Part shown: positions 60,354 to 64,000 of the stretch, piece by piece | Layout: the number at the start of each line of letters is the position of its first letter | Position numbering within the stretch: the stretch's first letter is position 1 | Origin: DATFVJ01 sp963820395 | GTDB lineage: Bacteria; Actinomycetota; Actinomycetes; Streptosporangiales; Streptosporangiaceae | DNA length: 64,000 bases | NCBI GenBank assembly: GCA_963820395.1 | Contig: CAWGAE010000011.1 | Span: forward strand, 62,001 to 126,000 | Direction of reading: 5' to 3' | Program-made: the position numbers and the translations under genes | Notes under the pieces: generated by a model | Databases searched by the model: none | Seen by the model: the letters and a program-made list of their open reading frames with translations, nothing else | What the model was told of the DNA's origin: nothing

Positions 60354-62068
60354 GGACGGGTCGCGTGAGGGGATAGCGCGCATCTGCCGCAGGTATTCCC
60401 GGGCTTTGTCCCGGTCACCGTTCCTGCGTGCCCGCGCGAGCCGGTTTCCCAGCGTGTTGTACTCAGGGTTCGGGGCCCGGCTCGCTCCCCGCGTATAGTG
60501 CGGAATCAGAACTGTCTCGGCAAAGGTGTCCAGCTTGCTGAGGTAAATGTTGGAGAGAATGGGTGAGACCACCCCGCCTTGCGGAACGCCGCTCAGCGTG
60601 TCGTGGTATTTCCAGTCTTCCAGGTATCCGGCTTTCAGCATGTTTCGAATTAGCCGCAGAAACCGGTTGTCGTGGAGTTTCTCCGACAGGATCCTGACCA
60701 TTATTTCGTGGTCCAGGGACCCGAAGCAGTCGGAAATGTCTCCCTCGATGAACCAGGTTGTACCGGTCCAGTTCTTCGCCACTTCGGTTAATGCCGTGTG
60801 GCAGCCCCGGCCGGGACGGAACCCATGCGAGTGGCTGGAGAACGTCGGCTCATAGTACGCTTCCAGCAGGAGGCGCACCACTTCGCCGACGAGCTTGTCC
60901 GGCCAGGTCGGCATTCCCAGCGGGCGCATTTTCCCGTTCTTTTTCGGGATGAACGTCCGCCGGGCCGGGCTGAAACGATAGCGCTCGCAGCGCATCGCCT
61001 CGATGATCTGTTTGATCTTGGCCTCGGACATGCCGTCCGCGGTTTCTGCGCTGGCCCCGGGTGTCATCGCGCCCTGATTGGCGTAGATCCGCCCGTAGGC
61101 CAGCAGATACAGGTCGAAGTTGAACATCTGCCGGTACAGCTCGTTGCACGGCAGGCCGCGCCTGCCACGTTCACGGAGGACATCCAGCACCGTCTTGGCG
61201 CTTTGCATTACGCAGACCTCCCGGTTCGTGATGTCCGGTCACCTGTGCCCCTTTGCCCTGTGGTACGGCCTTCCCGTCCTCCTTGGCAGGTCGTTGCTCC
61301 TGCGACTACTACGGGCACTCTGTCGCCATAGGGCTCGCGCCCCTTAGGCGATCCCACGTTTCACAGTTCCATACGTTGCTAGCATGATTTAGGCGGCCCA
61401 CTCATCTCCTTAAATCCCCTCACTGGGAATCGTTCCTTGCCCAGAGGTTTGCGGCAGGCAGCCGTATATCCTGCCACAGGGCTGGCGCCGGTTTCAGGCG
61501 TGTTTCCGGCGGGCGTCTTGATGCACCTTCTGGAGATTAGGCTTCAGGCAATCCAGCTTTCGCCATGTCATGCGGATCTCCCAGCGCATCACCCATACGC
61601 CTGGGCATGACCGCTGGTTTCCTGGCATGCTGCTGTCCCCGATCACCTTTCGGCTACGGGTTAGCCATCAGATCCAGAGATATACCTCCAATCTCTCCCC
61701 GCTTAGCGGGGGATATGAAAACTGCGCCACGTGGCGCAGACGGCTCCAAGGAGGACATGGAGGAGGCGTTCGCCGCAACCGGCGCCTTCAATGACAAGCT
61801 TCACGCCGATGGCTACTGGGTCTTCGCCGGTGGGCTTCAGTCGGCATCGACGGCGACCGTCGTCGACGGCCAGGGTGAGACGCCGGTGATGACCGACGGG
61901 CCCTACCTCGAGACCAAGGAGGTCATCGGCGGTTTCTGGGTCATCGACGCGCCCGACCTCGACGTGGCGCTCAAGCTCGCGGCCGAGGGGTCCAAGGCGT
62001 GCCGGGGCAAGGTCGAGGTCCGTCCGTTCGACGGCCTCGCCTGAGCCCGCCCGAACGACGACTGATCG

Positions 62069-63053
62069 ATGCAACGCGGAACGGCGGCCGTCGAGCGGGT
62101 CTTCCGCGAGGAGTACGGCCGCCTGATCGCCTCGCTCGTCCGCCGCTTCGGTGACATCGACATCGCAGAGGAGGCGGCGGGTGAGGCGCTCGTGGCCGCG
62201 CTGGAGAAGTGGCCGGAGTCCGGCGTACCTCCCAACCCCGGCGGCTGGCTCACCACCACCGCGGGCAACCGCGCGATCGACCGGATCCGCCGCGAGAAGC
62301 AGCGCGACGCGAAGCACCAGGCGGCCTTCATGTACCACGACGACACGCCCCACGAGCACACCGGACCGGTCGAGGACGACCGATTGCGGCTGCTGTTCAC
62401 CTGCTGCCACCCTGCGCTCGCACCGGAGGCGCGGATCGCGCTGACGCTCCGCCTCCGAGCTCACGGGCGAGGCCATCCGGCTGACACGAGTGCTCCGCCA
62501 GGTGCTCCCCGAGGAGCCGGAGGTGGCCGGTCTGCTCGGGCTGCTGCTGCTCACCGAGGCCCGGCGTGAGGCCCGCGTGCGGAATAGGCAGCTGGTCCCG
62601 CTCGGCGAGCAGGATCGCGCCGGCTGGGACCGCGGGCTGATCGCCGAGGGGCACGACCTGGTCCGCGAGTGCCTCGCGATCAACCGACCTGGCCGTTATC
62701 AGATACTCGCCGCGATCAACGCCGTCCACACCGACGCCCCCACCGCGTCGGACACGGACTGGTCGCAGGTGGTCGCACTGTACGACCAGCTGACCCGGCT
62801 CGACCCGTCGCCGATCGTCGCACTCAACCGCGCGGTCGCGGTCGCGGAGCTGGACGGCCCGAAGGTCGCCCTCACTCTGGTCGACCGGCTGCCGCTCACG
62901 GGCTACCACGCATGGCACGTCGCCCGCGCCGACATGCTGCGCAGGCTCGGCCGGACCGCCGAGGCGAAGGAGTCGTACGACGCCGCCATCGCCGCCACCC
63001 AGAACTCCGCCGAGCGCGCCTACCTGAGCAGGAAGCGCGGCGAGTTGGTCTGA
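62069..63053 (+). pseudogene. ECF42-type sigma factor with internal deletion
   Basis: The first frame (62069-62460) carries sigma region 2: VERVFREEYGRLIASLVRRF, EEAAGEALVAALEKWPESGV, PNPGGWLTTTAGNRAIDRIR and LRLLFTCCHPALAPEARIAL. At about 62456 it jumps to ELTGEAIRLTRVLRQVLPEE in another frame, then the normal C-terminal domain (LLGLLLLTEARREARVRNRQ, GRYQILAAINAVHTDAPTAS, SPIVALNRAVAVAELDGPKV) to 63053. About 80 residues, including all of region 4, are deleted, and the junction is out of frame. The gene cannot make a promoter-binding sigma factor. It follows the interrupted YCII gene by 24 bp. Confidence 0.85.
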
Positions 63054-63463
63054 GCAGTCTCACCACTCGGGCATGATGCCAACGGCGCCAGGCGTTGTCG
63101 GGCCGGCGACGATCCTGGCACTCGGAAGCTGCGCCGAACCCTCTCCATGGGGCGGCGAGCGCTCGGCCCGACTTTGGCCCCCAGGTCCAGGTCGCGCATC
63201 CACATCCTGCCCAGCTGGGTGAAGGAACTGCTGGGAGTCAGCTCGCCCGGGCCGACAGATGGCGTTTCGGGGGGCACTGGCGGGTGTCGTGGGCCTTCAC
63301 TCTGGCTGATGCCCTCGAAATGACAGGGGCCAGGTCAGCGGCATGAGTGTGCGGCCGAGGTCTCGTGAGAATTTCTTCTGGCAGAGTGTCGGATCCGGAG
63401 CGAGGCGTTCGTAGAAGAGTGAGAGGCGGTCGGAGGTGGCCGCCGGGACAAGGGAGTCATGGG
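63054..63463. other. intergenic, no gene seen
   Basis: A 410-bp gap between the broken sigma gene and the second YCII gene. A minus-strand stretch (LGRMWMRDLDLGAKVGPSAR near 63150-63230) looks faintly protein-like but has no context. The promoter for the YCII gene should lie here. Confidence 0.4.
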
Positions 63464-63802
63464 ATGACGCGGTACCTGATCTCGTTCGATGATGGCGCGA
63501 TGACCTTCCCCGAGGAGGAGATGCCCGACGTGGCCAAGGCCGCGTACGACGTGGTCCAAGAGGCCAATGACGCCGGCGTGTGGGTTTTCGGCGGCGGACT
63601 GGAAAGCCAGAGGGCGAGCATCGTGGCCACCGACGGGACAGTCACCGATGGCCCGTACCCGGAGACCAAGGAGGTCCTCGGCGGGTTCGCGATCGTCGAC
63701 GTACCCTCACGCGAGGAGGCGCTCGAGTGGGCTGCCAAGATCGCCGTCGCCTGCCGCTGTGCGCAAGAGGTACGGGAGCTCCTGCCCGACCCGGCCGTCT
63801 GA
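63464..63802 (+). CDS. YCII/DGPF-domain protein
   Basis: The ATG at 63464 (MTRYLISFDDGAMTFPEEEM) has AAGGGAG upstream and matches the usual start of the family; the frame extends further back without support. The 112-residue protein shows VWVFGGGLESQRASIVATDG, the DGPYPETKEVLGGFAIVDVP signature and AAKIAVACRCAQEVRELLPD. These small alpha/beta proteins have a conserved His/Asp-type site of unknown function and accompany ECF42 sigma factors. A new gene may start at 63983. Confidence 0.85.
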   Translation: MTRYLISFDDGAMTFPEEEMPDVAKAAYDVVQEANDAGVWVFGGGLESQRASIVATDGTVTDGPYPETKEVLGGFAIVDVPSREEALEWAAKIAVACRCAQEVRELLPDPAV

Positions 63803-63982
63803 TCGAAGGAGACCCGCCACGGCTAGAGCGAAGACTTGCCTGGGCGCGGTCTGCTCATCGACCTGTACTGGGACGCGGGGCGGTGACCGGCTGCGATACG
63901 GGTACGGGGCCTAGGTCCACGGGATGAGAGTCCAGCCCGTGCGTCCGTGAAGCGGCTGTGGCCACGTCCAGGGAGGTGGTGT

Positions 63983-64000
63983 ATGAGATGACCACCTCGC
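63983..64000 (+). CDS. possible start of a gene leaving the window
   Basis: GGGAGG at 63971-63976 is followed seven bases later by ATG 63983, with a second ATG at 63988 in a different frame. Only six codons are visible. Given the neighbouring YCII gene, an ECF sigma factor would be a reasonable guess, but the sequence cannot show it. Confidence 0.3.

Larger units (their letters stand above)
57717..61208 (-). pseudogene. ltrA: group II intron reverse transcriptase/maturase, interrupted
   Basis: The 5' part (61208 down to 60362) encodes RT domains 0-4: RRTFIPKKNGKMRPLGMPTW, SHGFRPGRGCHTALTEV, WFIEGDISDCFGSLDHEIMV and LSGVPQGGVVSPILSNIYL. IS66 interrupts it at codon Ser of SRDPS. The frame then resumes exactly at DPGYRRLRYTRYADDVLLGF with the catalytic YADD. 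Two frameshifts (near 58390 and 58290) precede the maturase region (PYGLRTCFEARTQRDGKPDL) and a C-terminal HNH-type endonuclease (CELCGQAGNVLVHQVRKL, then CRSCHDVIHG). The protein can no longer be made. Confidence 0.85.
57614..61741 (-). mobile_element. group II intron carrying an IS66 insertion
   Basis: Read on the minus strand, the intron begins GTCTGCGCC at 61741 and has 5' ribozyme blocks (GGGATCGCCTAAGGGG, then CCCTATGGCGACAGAGTGC and CCGTAGTAGTCGC at about 61300-61360). The maturase gene follows, and domain V comes right after its stop (GAGCCACGTACGCC-GAAA-GGCGTCCGCGTGGTTC, about 57670-57712). The 3' end GGCCCAT at 57614 gives an AY terminus; 57611 is an alternative. Without the 1.7-kb IS66 element and its duplication the intron is about 2.4 kb. 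It targets the antisense strand of the YCII gene. Confidence 0.8.
57551..62044 (+). pseudogene. YCII/DGPF-domain protein interrupted by a group II intron
   Basis: The first 20 or 21 codons (MTHYLLTVHGPAEMDEYGNY, 57551 to 57610/57613) and the remaining 100 (GSKEDMEEAFAATGAFNDKL, then GYWVFAGGLQSASTATVVDG and TDGPYLETKEVIGGFWVIDA, 61742-62044) are separated by 4.1 kb of insertion. Joined, they give one uninterrupted 120-residue YCII protein. The intron lies in antisense, so splicing of its own transcript cannot repair the mRNA and the gene should be inactive. YCII proteins commonly pair with ECF42 sigma factors, and one follows at 62069. Confidence 0.85.

Overview
The window is GC-rich DNA with long overlapping frames, GTG and TTG starts, and stop/start overlaps of the ATGA and GTGA type. 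Together with the gene families present (ECF sigma factors with DGPF/YCII partners, NirBD, an Acg-type flavoprotein, a PknB-like kinase, an MmpS-like lipoprotein and many actinobacterial IS families) this points to a soil-type Actinomycetota chromosome. I cannot name the genus. No rRNA genes, intact tRNA or CRISPR array were found.

Layout. 1-5300: tail of an ECF sigma factor, a VOC remnant fused to a Tn3 transposase remnant, then an IS4-like transposase gene cut twice, by an IS3 element (1894-3197) and an ISL3 element (3477-5122), both with visible target duplications. 5495-8885: a compact operon of ECF sigma factor, membrane-anchored Rieske protein, cupredoxin lipoprotein, Tat-exported metallophosphoesterase and small membrane protein. 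9.2-14 kb: gene fragments, a truncated S53 peptidase, its intact inverted relative and a ricin-type lectin. 14-25.3 kb: fragments (integrase-type transposase, nrdA, sulfatase, DUF2252) among intact genes (VTT/DedA membrane protein, aquaporin) and complete IS elements (ISAzo13, IS701, IS630), plus a small IS630-like MITE.

25.5-33.2 kb: a diacylglycerol-kinase-like membrane protein, an alpha/beta-barrel-like protein, a CPBP intramembrane protease and a large Abhydrolase_9 lipase-like protein. 33.4-40.2 kb: an assimilatory nitrate/nitrite cluster, nasC (one-base frameshift)-nirB-nirD-narK, each gene touching the next, in which nitrate and nitrite enter through NarK, NasC makes nitrite and NirBD makes ammonium. 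40.2-44.5 kb: an IS982 element and a graveyard of fragments. 44.57-47.9 kb: three 105-bp tandem repeats directly in front of a Ser/Thr kinase gene, then an Acg-like flavoprotein. 48-57 kb: truncated genes, a 5' piece of a group II intron, IS21/IS1634 remnants, small secreted proteins and decayed genes typical of actinobacterial integrative elements.

57.5-63.8 kb: a YCII-like gene interrupted in antisense by a group II intron, whose maturase gene is itself interrupted by an IS66 element. Removing the insertions restores the YCII reading frame exactly. Next comes an ECF42-type sigma factor that has lost the segment containing region 4, and a second, intact YCII gene. Overall this is an accessory, transposon-eroded region in which the redox operon, the nitrate cluster and the kinase locus are the main functional islands.
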